NCBI RefSeq assembly: GCF_008843145.1
Contig: NZ_CP030265.1
Span: 5,263,001-5,327,000, forward strand
From: Skermanella pratensis
GTDB taxonomy: Bacteria; Pseudomonadota; Alphaproteobacteria; Azospirillales; Azospirillaceae
Direction: 5' to 3'
DNA: 64,000 bases
Part shown: positions 54,004-62,370 of the stretch, in pieces
How positions within the stretch are numbered: the stretch's first letter is position 1
Layout of the letters: each line of letters starts with the position of its first letter
Made by a program: the position numbers and the translations under genes
Notes under the pieces: generated by a model
What the model was told of the DNA's origin: nothing
The model's database searches: none
Seen by the model: only the letters and a program-made list of their open reading frames with translations

Positions 54004-55257
54004 CAGGGCAATCGCTTGAAGGGCTGTCATTGTAGGATTCCCTGGATTGTCGGGATGTGATTCAAAGGAATCTCCTTGAGGAGGAGGTTTCGATGGCGGT
54101 TACGGCGGCGGGGACCGGGTTGCTGGCGCACTTCAGTGCGCTGGAGGACCCGCGGCAGAGTGGCAAGGTTTTGTATCCTCTGCCGGAGATCCTTCTGGTC
54201 GTGCTATGCGGAACGCTGAGCGGGTGCGACGACTTTGTCGAGATGGCGCTCTGGGGACGCGAGCACCTGAGCTTTCTGCGCAGCTTTGAGCCGTTTGCGC
54301 GCGGCATCGCCAGCCACGACACCCTCAACGACGTCGTCCGGGCGCTTGATCCGGCCCTGTTCGAGGATTGTTTCGTCAGCTGGATCAACAGCTTGCGCGG
54401 TGCGGCGGGAGCCGAGGAGATCGCCGTGCCGGAGACGATCGCGATCGATGGCAAGACCATGCGGCGCAGCGGCAGCCGGCGGGGTGCCGGACCGCTGCAT
54501 CTGGTCTCGGCCTGGGCGTGTGGCCAGCGTCTGGTGCTGGCCCAGGAAGCGGTGACCGGCAAGTCCAACGAGATCACCGCGATCCCGCGCCTGCTCGACC
54601 AACTGGTGCTCAAGGGCGCCCTGGTGACGATCGACGCCATGGGCTGCCAGCGCGCCATCGCCGAGCAGATCGTTGAAGCCGAGGCCGATTACGTGCTGGC
54701 GATCAAAGGCAACCAGAAATCCCTGTATGGCTCGATCCAGCGCGCCATCGCCGAGGGGCGGGCCGAGGACGGCTTCGGCCTCGACATGGTGCGGACCGAA
54801 GACGCCGATCACGGGCGGAACGAGGTGCGCCGGCACTTCATCCTGCACGACGTCAGCACACTCAACCGGCGCCACGCCTGGCCGGGATTGGGCGCGGTCG
54901 GCATGGTCGAGGCCGAGGTCGAGCGCGACGGCAAGACCACCGTCACCCGGCGCTGCTTCCTGTGCTCCCGACCGATGAGCGCTGCTGAGTTCGCCGCCGT
55001 AGTCCGCTCCCATTGGCAAATCGAGAATTCGCTGCATTGGGTGCTCGATGTCGTCTTCCGCGACGACCATGCCCGCGTCCGCAAAGGCTATGGCGCTAGG
55101 AACATGGGCCTGATCAAGCGTATTGCCGTCAACCTGCTGAAATCCGCCACAGATAAAAACAGCCTCAAGGTCCGTCGAAAAAAAGCTTCCTGGTCAACCG
55201 GTTACCTCCACTCCCTCATAATTGGAACTGCCTGAGCGCCTTCAAGCGATTCCCCTG
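54004..55257 (+). mobile_element. ISAs1-family insertion sequence, intact
   Basis: 1254 bp. Terminal inverted repeats of at least 19 bases differ at one position: left CAGGGCAATCGCTTGAAGG, right (reversed) CAGGGGAATCGCTTGAAGG. Both ends are flanked by the 10-bp direct repeat CCCGCCATGC (53994-54003 and 55258-55267), a clean target duplication showing that the whole element inserted in one event. The transposase frame is uninterrupted, so the element may be active. Confidence 0.93.
54093..55235 (+). CDS. ISAs1-family transposase
   Basis: 380-residue DDE transposase. GAGGAGG with good spacing precedes ATG 54093. Family blocks: FSALEDPRQSGKVLYPL, GIASHDTLNDVVRALDP, ETIAIDGKTMRRSGSR (first Asp), LVTIDAMGCQRAIAEQI (second Asp), DYVLAIKGNQKSL and HWQIENSLHWVLDVVFRDD (Glu). 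Full length for the family, also called the H-repeat associated type. It ends 22 bases before the right terminus. Confidence 0.93.
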   Translation: MAVTAAGTGLLAHFSALEDPRQSGKVLYPLPEILLVVLCGTLSGCDDFVEMALWGREHLSFLRSFEPFARGIASHDTLNDVVRALDPALFEDCFVSWINSLRGAAGAEEIAVPETIAIDGKTMRRSGSRRGAGPLHLVSAWACGQRLVLAQEAVTGKSNEITAIPRLLDQLVLKGALVTIDAMGCQRAIAEQIVEAEADYVLAIKGNQKSLYGSIQRAIAEGRAEDGFGLDMVRTEDADHGRNEVRRHFILHDVSTLNRRHAWPGLGAVGMVEAEVERDGKTTVTRRCFLCSRPMSAAEFAAVVRSHWQIENSLHWVLDVVFRDDHARVRKGYGARNMGLIKRIAVNLLKSATDKNSLKVRRKKASWSTGYLHSLIIGTA

Positions 55258-55267
55258 CCCGCCATGC

Positions 55268-55727
55268 CCGACGCCGCCATCCAGGCACAGGCCCGCCGCC
55301 CGGAAGCTTCCGGCCGGGCATGCCAGCGATCCGGACCTGCCCGGCCTTCCCATACGCATCCGCGAGAAAACCGGAAGACGGATGCGGCAACGTGCCGGGT
55401 TCGGCGACGGACGGCGGCCGATGGAGGAGCCGGGCCCGGATGCTCGCAGGAGGCTACGGCGAGTGATGACGGATCATGACATTCACGGCCTTACCCCAGG
55501 GGTGTCGACAATCGCGCCGGCGGATTCCGACATCGTGCTTCATGTCCACGCAGCCGGCGGCCGGCTGCCCTTGCCGGTGCTGCGCCCCCCCCGCCGGCGC
55601 GGGAGGAAGTCGGACCCACGCCCGCGCCCCGAGCTCCCCGACGGAGCCGCGGCGCATGACGACAGATGATGACGTTTCCGGCCTTACTCCCGGGGGTCAG
55701 CACCCGCTCCCCCGACCAGCACCCCGC
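55268..55727. other. Region holding a decayed copy of the gbcB end
   Basis: 460 bases between ISAs1 and gbcB. No intact gene. It contains a degenerate partial duplication of the gbcB 3' end and its flank (listed separately); between 55268 and 55470 nothing beyond GC-rich short inverted repeats was recognised. Confidence 0.55.
55475..55586 (-). pseudogene. Degenerate partial copy of gbcB ferredoxin tail
   Basis: 55521-55586 aligns with 55803-55869 inside gbcB, about four bases in five matching, and in the minus-strand frame reads CVDMKHDVGIRRRDC, the counterpart of SVDMKHGGGIRQREI. 55475-55509 also aligns with 55668-55702, the flank just beyond the gbcB stop (ATGAC, then GGCCTTAC and CCAGGGGT-like). 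Relative to the intact copy about 90 bases are missing between these blocks and the cluster cysteines are lost, so it is a decayed tandem duplication. Confidence 0.6.
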
Positions 55728-56879
55728 CTACCGGTCCACCACCACGTCGCTGGTCGGCTTGGAGCAGCACAGCAGCACCTGCCCCGCGTCGATCTCCCGC
55801 TGGCGGATGCCGCCGCCGTGCTTCATGTCCACGCTGCCGGCGACCAGCTTGCTCTTGCAGGTGCCGCACAGTCCCTTGGTGCAGGACGACGGCAGGCGCA
55901 TGCCCGCCATCCGCGCGGCGCTCAGGATGGACGTCCCGGCATCGCATTCGATCACCCGGCCGGTCTTGGCGAACTCCACCCGGAAGGTGCGCGCGACCGC
56001 TGCCGGCGGCGGCACCGGCACCACCGCCGAAGCCGCCGCCGCGTCGGGCTGGGCCTCGGCCAGGGCCGCGAAGTCGAAGCTCTCCTCATGGTAGCGCCGC
56101 ATGTCGAAGCCGGCTTCGGCCAGCATCGACCGCACCGCCGCCATGTAGGGCGCGGGGCCGCAGGTGAAGACGGTGCGTTCCTCCAGGTCCGGTGCGATCA
56201 GCCGCAGCATCGGCAGGGTCAGCCGGCCCCGGAATCCGCTCCAGGCGCGCTCGGTGTCCGTCGTCTCGCAGACATAGGCGGTCGAGAACCGGGGCAGGTT
56301 GCGGGCCATCAGGTCCAGCTCGCTCCGGAAGATGATGTCGGCCGGGCTGCGGGCGCTGTGGACGAACACGATGTCCCGGTCCTGGGCGAGGTCGTGATAT
56401 GTGCGCGCCATCGACATCAGCGGGGTGATGCCGCTGCCGCCGGACAGGAACAGGAATTTCGGCGCCGGATGGTCGATCGTGGTGAAGTCGCCCAGCGGGC
56501 CGACCGCGCGCAGCTCCATCCCCGGCTTCAGGGTGTCGTGCAGCCAGTTGGAGACCGCCCCGCCCGGCACCCGCTTGACCGTGATCGAGATCAGGTGGCC
56601 GCGGGTCGGCGCGGAGGAGATCGTGTAGCAGCGGTTGATCACCTGGCCGCCGATCGGCAGGTCCAGGGTGATGAACTGGCCGGGCTTGTAGCGGAACAGG
56701 CGCGGCTCCCGCGCGGAGAAGACGAAGGTCTTGACGTCGTGGGTCTCGTCGCGGACCTGCCGGCAGACCAGGACATCGTCGATCTCCGAGTCCCAGCCCG
56801 GCAGCTCCCGGGTGACCTGGGAAGCCAGGGTGTCCTCCACGGACCTTCCCACGGTGGGCGCATCGGTCATCAGCATCAC
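55728..56879 (-). CDS. gbcB: Glycine betaine monooxygenase reductase component
   Basis: 383-residue electron-transfer partner of GbcA. FAD-binding FNR-like domain (FRYKPGQFITLDLPIGGQ, INRCYTISSAPTRGH), NAD domain (FLFLSGGSGITPLMSMAR), and a C-terminal plant-type [2Fe-2S] ferredoxin domain with SSCTKGLCGTCKSKL and a final Cys in VLLCCSK. It passes electrons from NADH to the Rieske oxygenase, which removes one methyl from glycine betaine as formaldehyde to give dimethylglycine. ATG 56879 or 56870 may start; 18 bases downstream of gbcA, same operon. Confidence 0.9.
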   Translation of the reverse strand: MMLMTDAPTVGRSVEDTLASQVTRELPGWDSEIDDVLVCRQVRDETHDVKTFVFSAREPRLFRYKPGQFITLDLPIGGQVINRCYTISSAPTRGHLISITVKRVPGGAVSNWLHDTLKPGMELRAVGPLGDFTTIDHPAPKFLFLSGGSGITPLMSMARTYHDLAQDRDIVFVHSARSPADIIFRSELDLMARNLPRFSTAYVCETTDTERAWSGFRGRLTLPMLRLIAPDLEERTVFTCGPAPYMAAVRSMLAEAGFDMRRYHEESFDFAALAEAQPDAAAASAVVPVPPPAAVARTFRVEFAKTGRVIECDAGTSILSAARMAGMRLPSSCTKGLCGTCKSKLVAGSVDMKHGGGIRQREIDAGQVLLCCSKPTSDVVVDR

Positions 56880-56897
56880 CGGTTTCCTGCCTTCCGC

Positions 56898-58184
56898 TCA
56901 GCGTGCGCCGCAGTCGGCGAATTCGGGGGCCAGGGCGTGGGCCGACATGCGGCCGACATACCAGTTGGTGAATTTCTCGACCAGCATCTCGGTATGGACC
57001 GAGTAGGGGCCGGGCTCGTAGGCCGGGCTGCGGGCGCCCGACTGGGCGTAGCCGACCAGCTCGCCGTCCTGGTTGTTGGTCGCGGCCCAGACGGAGGTCA
57101 GGTTGCGCAGGTCGTAGTCCACGCCCTCGACCGCGTCCTTGTGGACCAGCCACTTGGTGCGCAGCAGCGTGCGCTCCGGCCCCAGCGGCAGCACCGAGAA
57201 GGTCACGATGTGGTCGCTCATGAAGTGGTGCCAGGAGTTCGGCTGGGTCCAGACCGACAGCCCGCCGAGCTTGGCGTCGTTCAACCCGCCCAGAAGCTTC
57301 TTGCAGGCAACTTGCGTGTTCATCGTCTGGGACTCGCCGTGCTGGTCGATCGGCAGGCGCTGGGCGCGGTAGCCGGTCACCCGGTCGTCCAGATGGTCGA
57401 TCTCCCGCGCGCCGATGCCCCGCGCCTCGCACCGGGTCTCCAGGTCGCGCACCAGCCCGTCGTAGCGGGCGATCTGCTCGCGGCCGACATCGTCGACCTC
57501 GTCCGGCGAATAGCCGAAGCCGTAGGCGAAGAGCGGGATGGTCAGTTCGGGGTGGTTGACCGAGCAGTGGTAGCATTCACGGTTGTTCTCCATCGTGAGC
57601 TTCCAGTTGCCCTCCTCGACCAGGTCGATCTGCTGCACCACCTTGGCGTTGGCGATGTCGTGGGGTGCGATATAGGGCTCCAGGTCGCGCGCCATGTCCT
57701 CGATGTCGGCGGGCGGCTCGGCGGCCAGGCAGATGAAGATCAGGCCGGCGACGTTGCGCAGGTGGACCTTCTTCAGGCCGTGGCACGCGGTGTCGAAGCC
57801 CGGCCCCATGTGCTCGGCGAACAGCAGCGAGCCGTCCAGGCCGTAGGTCCACTGGTGGTAGCGGCAGACGATGTTGCCGACCGTCGTCTTCTCGTCCAGC
57901 ACCAGCCGGGCGCCCCGGTGCCGGCAGACATTGTGGAAGGCCCGCAGGCCCATGTCGTCGTCGCGGGCGATGATGACCGAGGCGGCGCCGATGTCCACCA
58001 CCATGCAGTCGCCCGGCTCCGGAACGTCGGGCTCGACGCCCACATAGATCCAGTGGCGCCGGAAGATGATGTCGAGGTCCGCTTCGAAGATCTCGCCGCT
58101 GGTATAGAACGGCGCTTCCAGGCTATAGCCCGGCTTGCGCCGCCGGAGCAGGCTTTCCAAAGAGGATGCAACCATCGTCGACAT
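56898..58184 (-). CDS. gbcA: Glycine betaine monooxygenase, Rieske oxygenase component
   Basis: Oxygenase subunit of glycine betaine N-demethylation, about 428 residues. ATG 58184 has GGGAGAG 8 bases upstream; an ATG seven codons earlier is less likely. Rieske [2Fe-2S] ligands Cys87-x-His89 and Cys107-x2-His110 (CRHRG, CRYHQWTYG), and the mononuclear iron region NRECYHCSVNHPEL. It resembles GbcA of Pseudomonas and Sinorhizobium more than aromatic-ring dioxygenases. Together with proVWX and choX/betC nearby it indicates use of betaine as a carbon and nitrogen source. Confidence 0.9.
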   Translation of the reverse strand: MSTMVASSLESLLRRRKPGYSLEAPFYTSGEIFEADLDIIFRRHWIYVGVEPDVPEPGDCMVVDIGAASVIIARDDDMGLRAFHNVCRHRGARLVLDEKTTVGNIVCRYHQWTYGLDGSLLFAEHMGPGFDTACHGLKKVHLRNVAGLIFICLAAEPPADIEDMARDLEPYIAPHDIANAKVVQQIDLVEEGNWKLTMENNRECYHCSVNHPELTIPLFAYGFGYSPDEVDDVGREQIARYDGLVRDLETRCEARGIGAREIDHLDDRVTGYRAQRLPIDQHGESQTMNTQVACKKLLGGLNDAKLGGLSVWTQPNSWHHFMSDHIVTFSVLPLGPERTLLRTKWLVHKDAVEGVDYDLRNLTSVWAATNNQDGELVGYAQSGARSPAYEPGPYSVHTEMLVEKFTNWYVGRMSAHALAPEFADCGAR

Positions 58185-58310
58185 GCAAAGGCTCTCCCGC
58201 GGCAATCGGGCGCTCGTCCCGCCCGAAGCCGATGGTGCGACGGACGGACTGGCCGAGCCTCCGCAAATGCGTCATTTTTCTCTCAAAGCGCGACATCGCC
58301 CGACGAGACC

Positions 58311-59684
58311 ATGATCATCCGAGAGATCCCCTGGCGCGACCCCGTCCCGGCCTTCGCCCCCTGGGCGTCGGACCCCTTCGCGGTGCTGTTCGACAGTGCC
58401 GCCGACGGCGATGCCCGGAGCCGGTGGAGCTACCTGGCGGTCGAGCCTTTCCACACGATCCTGGCCGGCCCGGGCGGCGTCGATGTGGACGGGCTGCCGG
58501 CAACAGGCGATCCCTTCGCCGTGCTGGAGGCCGAGCTGGGGCGGAGCCCGGTAGCCCCAGGCGCGGGGCCGGCGCCCTGGTGCGGCGGGGCGGCCGGTTT
58601 CCTCGGCTACGGCCTGGGCCGTCACCTGGAGCGCCTGCCGTGCCGCCACGGTGACGATCTCGGCATCCCGGACATGGCGGTCGGCCTCTACGACGTGGTC
58701 GTCGCCTTCGACCACCGGGAGCGGCGCTGCTGGATCACCTCGATCGGCGGGACCGGAAAGCTGGACTCGGTGGCCGCACGGCTGGAAGCCGCACCGCCGC
58801 CCCCGGCGGAGCCGCCCCCTGCGGCCGGGCCGTGGCGGGCGGAGCTGGAGCGGGCGGAGTACGAGCGGCGGGTCGGCCGGGTGCTGGAATACATCCGGGC
58901 CGGCGACATCTTCCAGGCGAACTTCACCGGCCGCTTCACCGCCGGCCGGCCGGCGGAACTGGGCGGGTTCGACCTCTACCGGCGCCTGCGCGCCTTGAGC
59001 CCCGCGCCGTTCGCGGCCTATGCCGCCTGCGGCCCGAGGCTGGCGCTGGCAAGCGTGTCGCCGGAACGGTTCCTGAAGCTGTCGGCCGATGGCCATGTCG
59101 AGACCCGGCCGATCAAGGGCACCCTGCCGCGCGGCGCCACGGCGGAAGAGGACGCCCGAAACGCCCGCGACCTCGCCGCCAGCGCCAAGGACCGCGCGGA
59201 GAACCTGATGATCGTGGACCTGATGCGCAACGACCTGGGCCGGGTCGCCCGGACCGGCAGCGTCACGGTGCCCAGCCTGTGCGCCCTGGAGAGCTTCGCC
59301 AGCGTCCATCACCTGGTCTCGGTGGTGGAGGCGGATCTTCGCCCCGGCGTCGGCCCGGTCGGGCTGCTGCGCGCGACCTTCCCCGGCGGATCGGTAACCG
59401 GCGCTCCGAAGATCCGCGCCATGGAGATCATCGACGAGCTGGAGGCCTGCCGGCGCGGTCCCTATTGCGGCGCGCTGGCCTGGATCGGCTTCGACGGCGC
59501 CATGGACAGCAGCATCCTGATCCGCACCCTGATGGTGACGCCGGACCGCATCGCCGCCCATGCCGGCGGCGGCATCGTCTCCGACAGCGACCCGGCGCGG
59601 GAGTACGAGGAGATGCTGGTGAAGATCACGCCGCTGCTGCGGGCGGCAGATCCAAAATGGAGGCCGGATTGGAGGGTCCGATGA
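58311..59684 (+). CDS. pabB: Aminodeoxychorismate synthase component I
   Basis: Converts chorismate plus ammonia to 4-amino-4-deoxychorismate for folate. 457 residues, chorismate-binding fold. Signatures: FLGYGLGRHLERL, GDIFQANFTGRF, SPERFLKL, ETRPIKGTLPRG, KDRAENLMIVDLMRNDLGR and FPGGSVTGAPKIRAMEIID. The PIKGT motif, with Lys where anthranilate synthase has Ala, supports PabB over TrpE. ATG 58311 (MIIREIPW) was chosen; the long open frame before it is antisense to gbcAB. Its stop overlaps the pabC start as ATGA. Confidence 0.92.
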   Translation: MIIREIPWRDPVPAFAPWASDPFAVLFDSAADGDARSRWSYLAVEPFHTILAGPGGVDVDGLPATGDPFAVLEAELGRSPVAPGAGPAPWCGGAAGFLGYGLGRHLERLPCRHGDDLGIPDMAVGLYDVVVAFDHRERRCWITSIGGTGKLDSVAARLEAAPPPPAEPPPAAGPWRAELERAEYERRVGRVLEYIRAGDIFQANFTGRFTAGRPAELGGFDLYRRLRALSPAPFAAYAACGPRLALASVSPERFLKLSADGHVETRPIKGTLPRGATAEEDARNARDLAASAKDRAENLMIVDLMRNDLGRVARTGSVTVPSLCALESFASVHHLVSVVEADLRPGVGPVGLLRATFPGGSVTGAPKIRAMEIIDELEACRRGPYCGALAWIGFDGAMDSSILIRTLMVTPDRIAAHAGGGIVSDSDPAREYEEMLVKITPLLRAADPKWRPDWRVR

Positions 59685-60481
59685 AGGTCTGGCTGAACGG
59701 CGCCCTGGTCCCGGCGGGGGAGGCGCGGATCGACCCGGCCGACCGGGGCTTCACGCTGGGAGACGGGCTGTTCGAGACGATCCGCGTGGCGGACGGTCGG
59801 CCCTGCCACCTGGATCGCCACCTGGCGCGGCTGGCCGGCGGTGCGGCTGATCTGGGCATCCCGCTACCGATGGATGCGCCGGAGATCGCCGCCGGGATCG
59901 CCTCCCTGCTGGCGGAAACGGGAACGGCGGAGGCTGCGGTGCGGCTGACCCTGACGCGGGGACCGGCGCCGCGCGGCCTGCTTCCGCCGGACGCGCCCCG
60001 GCCGACGCTGCTGGCGACGGCGGCACCGGCCTCCCCGCCCCCGACGCCGGCCCATGCGGTGATCGCCCGCTCTACCTGCCGGAACGAGCTGTCGCCGCTC
60101 TCCCGGCTCAAGAGCCTGAACTATCTCGACGGCATCCTGGCCCGGCGCGAGGCGGCCGACCGCGGCGCCGACGACGCCATGATTCTGAACACACGCGGCC
60201 GATTGGCCGAGGCCACGGTCGGGAACGTCTTCGCCGTGATCGACGGCGTGCTGGTGACCCCGCCTGTCGGCGAGGGAGCGCTGCCCGGCATCGCCCGCGG
60301 CCTCTCGATCGAGCGCCTCTCCGTGGCCGAGCGCCCCGTCACGGTCGAGGAGCTAATGAACGCCACGGCGATCGCCGTGACCAACAGCCTGGGCGTCAGG
60401 CCGCTGGCCACCCTGGAAGGCCGGCCGCTGGAGAGCCGCACCGCGGCCTCCGAACTGACCCGCGTGATCTTTTCTGCGTAG
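59681..60481 (+). CDS. pabC: Aminodeoxychorismate lyase (class IV aminotransferase fold)
   Basis: Releases pyruvate from aminodeoxychorismate to give p-aminobenzoate; 266 residues. PLP-binding Lys144 in LSRLKSLNYLDGILA; DRGFTLGDGLFETIR at the N-terminus and LNTRGRLAEATVGNVF, then MNATAIAVTNSLGV are class IV signatures. D-amino acid or branched-chain aminotransferase is the alternative, but ATGA overlap with pabB makes PabC the best call. Confidence 0.9.
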   Translation: MKVWLNGALVPAGEARIDPADRGFTLGDGLFETIRVADGRPCHLDRHLARLAGGAADLGIPLPMDAPEIAAGIASLLAETGTAEAAVRLTLTRGPAPRGLLPPDAPRPTLLATAAPASPPPTPAHAVIARSTCRNELSPLSRLKSLNYLDGILARREAADRGADDAMILNTRGRLAEATVGNVFAVIDGVLVTPPVGEGALPGIARGLSIERLSVAERPVTVEELMNATAIAVTNSLGVRPLATLEGRPLESRTAASELTRVIFSA

Positions 60482-60515
60482 GTGTTTCGAACTCAAGATC
60501 GATGTCGGCGGCCGC

Positions 60516-61412
60516 TCAGCCCGCCTTCATCTGGCCGGTGACCCAATACTCGATCCGCTCCGGATTGTTCTTGATGTAGTTGTCCACCGCCTGCTCGTAG
60601 CTGCTGCCCTGCGCCTCGAACATGATCGCCTCGACGTCGGCCAGCGGCAGCACCATGCGGCCCAGGAACTCGTAGGCCTCCGGCTGGTCCTGGTAGAAGC
60701 CCTTGCGGACCAGCTTGTTGACGCTCTCCAGTCCGCCCAGCGATCCCTTGGGATCGTCCAGATAGCGAAGCTCGTGCTTGGCGAACATCCAGTGCGGGCT
60801 CCAGCTCGTGGCGACGATCCACTCCTTGCGGCGCTCGGCCCGCTCGACGCCGGCGAGCATCGCGGCGTCGCTGGCCGAGATCAGCTGATAGTCCGTCAGG
60901 CCGTAGTCCTTCAGCGCCGTCTCGGACGCCTGCATCAGTCCGGCCCCGGGATCGATGCCCTGGATCTTGCTTCCGAGCTTCTGCTTGACCTCGGGCTTCT
61001 TCAGATCCTCGATGCTCTTCAGCTCGGATTCCGGAATATAGGCCGGAACCACCCAGCCCAGCTTGGCGCGGGTATACATGGGACCGAGGTCGACCACGTC
61101 CTGGCGGACCTTGTCCAGGTAGGGCTTGTGGGTCAGCGGCTGCCACGACATCAGCATGGCATCGAGGTTGCCGGTGGCGATTCCCTGGTACTGGATGCCG
61201 ATGTCGGCCATGGTCAGCTGGACCGTGTAGCCCATCCGGTCTTCCATGATCTTCTTCGCCAGCGTGGTCACCGCCTCGGCGTCGGACCAGGCCGTCCACC
61301 CGATATTGATCTTCTTCTCGGCGGCCTGCGCGGGGCCGGCCAGCGCCGCCACCATCACGGCGGCGGCGGTCGAAGCCGCGGCAATGCTCAAAGTCCTGGA
61401 AAAAATTCCCAT
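60516..61412 (-). CDS. proX: Glycine betaine ABC transporter substrate-binding protein
   Basis: 298-residue periplasmic OpuAC-fold binder with signal peptide of about 30 residues (SIAAASTAAAVMVAALAGPAQAA). Tryptophans for the quaternary-amine cage are visible in IGWTAWSDAEAV, LMSWQPLTHKPY and SWSPHWMFAKHEL. Last gene of the proVWX operon, 45 bases after proW. Distinct from choX, with a different aromatic pattern, so betaine or proline betaine is likelier than choline. Confidence 0.87.
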   Translation of the reverse strand: MGIFSRTLSIAAASTAAAVMVAALAGPAQAAEKKINIGWTAWSDAEAVTTLAKKIMEDRMGYTVQLTMADIGIQYQGIATGNLDAMLMSWQPLTHKPYLDKVRQDVVDLGPMYTRAKLGWVVPAYIPESELKSIEDLKKPEVKQKLGSKIQGIDPGAGLMQASETALKDYGLTDYQLISASDAAMLAGVERAERRKEWIVATSWSPHWMFAKHELRYLDDPKGSLGGLESVNKLVRKGFYQDQPEAYEFLGRMVLPLADVEAIMFEAQGSSYEQAVDNYIKNNPERIEYWVTGQMKAG

Positions 61413-61457
61413 GTTCTGTTAGCCTCCTGTATCATCATTCTGATTATTGCCCGGCGC

Positions 61458-62366
61458 CTAATGCGTCGGGTTCGAACGGGCCGGCGACGGCATCAGCCGT
61501 TGCAGGAACGCGGGCACCACGAAGCGGCCCTTGGAGGGTGCCGCCGCCTTGGCCCCGAAACTCTGGGTGATGCGGTCCAGGATGATGGCGAGCAGCACGA
61601 CGGCCAGGCCGCTCTTGAAGCCCAGCCCGATGTCGAGCCGCTGGATGCCCTGGAGCACCACGTTGCCCAGGCCGCCGGCGCCGATCATCGAGGCGATCAC
61701 GACCATCGACAGCGCCAGCATCATGGTCTGGTTGATGCCCGCCATGATCGACGGCCGGGCGTTGGGAAGCTGCACCCGGAACAGCAATTGACGGTCGGTG
61801 CAGCCGAAGGCGCGGGCCGCCTCGACGATCTCGACCGGGACCTGCTGGATGCCCAGCGCGGTCAGGCGCACCGCCGGGGGCATCGCGAAAATGACGGTGG
61901 CGATGATGCCGGGGACCCGGCCCAGGCCGAAGAACATGACCGCCGGGATCAGGTAGACGAAGGCCGGCATGGTCTGCATGAAGTCGAGCGTCGTCTTGGA
62001 GATGCTCTCGACCAGCTTGCTCCGCGCCATCCAGACGCCCAGCGGCACGCCCAGGATCAGGCTGAGCATGGTGGCCGCCAGGACTAGGCCCAGGGTCGAG
62101 ATCGTCTCGGTCCACAGGCCCATGGAGACGATCAGCAGGAGGGCCACCAGCGTGAACAGCCCGAAGCGCAGGCTGACCCGCCAGCCGGAGAAGGCGGTCA
62201 GCAGGACGACCATCAGCCAGACCGGCAGGGCCAGCAGCGCCCCGTCGATCGAGGCGCCGAAACCGTCCACCACGGCGGCGATGCCGTCCAGGAACGGCTG
62301 GAAATTGTCGAGGATGTAGTTGACGAGGTCTTCGACCCAGATGTCGAGCGGGATCTGGAAGTCCAT
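61458..62366 (-). CDS. proW: Glycine betaine ABC transporter permease
   Basis: 302-residue inner-membrane subunit with about six helices. The EAA loop appears in EIVEAARAFGCTDRQLLFRV, preceded by MPAFVYLIPAVMFFGLGRVPG and followed by MAGINQTMMLALSMVVIASMIG, blocks typical of ProW/OpuAB. Ends with a basic tail. Four bases separate it from proV; co-translated. Confidence 0.92.
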   Translation of the reverse strand: MDFQIPLDIWVEDLVNYILDNFQPFLDGIAAVVDGFGASIDGALLALPVWLMVVLLTAFSGWRVSLRFGLFTLVALLLIVSMGLWTETISTLGLVLAATMLSLILGVPLGVWMARSKLVESISKTTLDFMQTMPAFVYLIPAVMFFGLGRVPGIIATVIFAMPPAVRLTALGIQQVPVEIVEAARAFGCTDRQLLFRVQLPNARPSIMAGINQTMMLALSMVVIASMIGAGGLGNVVLQGIQRLDIGLGFKSGLAVVLLAIILDRITQSFGAKAAAPSKGRFVVPAFLQRLMPSPARSNPTH

Positions 62367-62370
62367 CGGT

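Noticed and set aside
55476-58310. Long plus-strand open frame in front of pabB
   Set aside because: It is antisense to gbcA and gbcB, which have clear domains; high GC makes the complementary frame stop-free. Only the part from 58311 is real.
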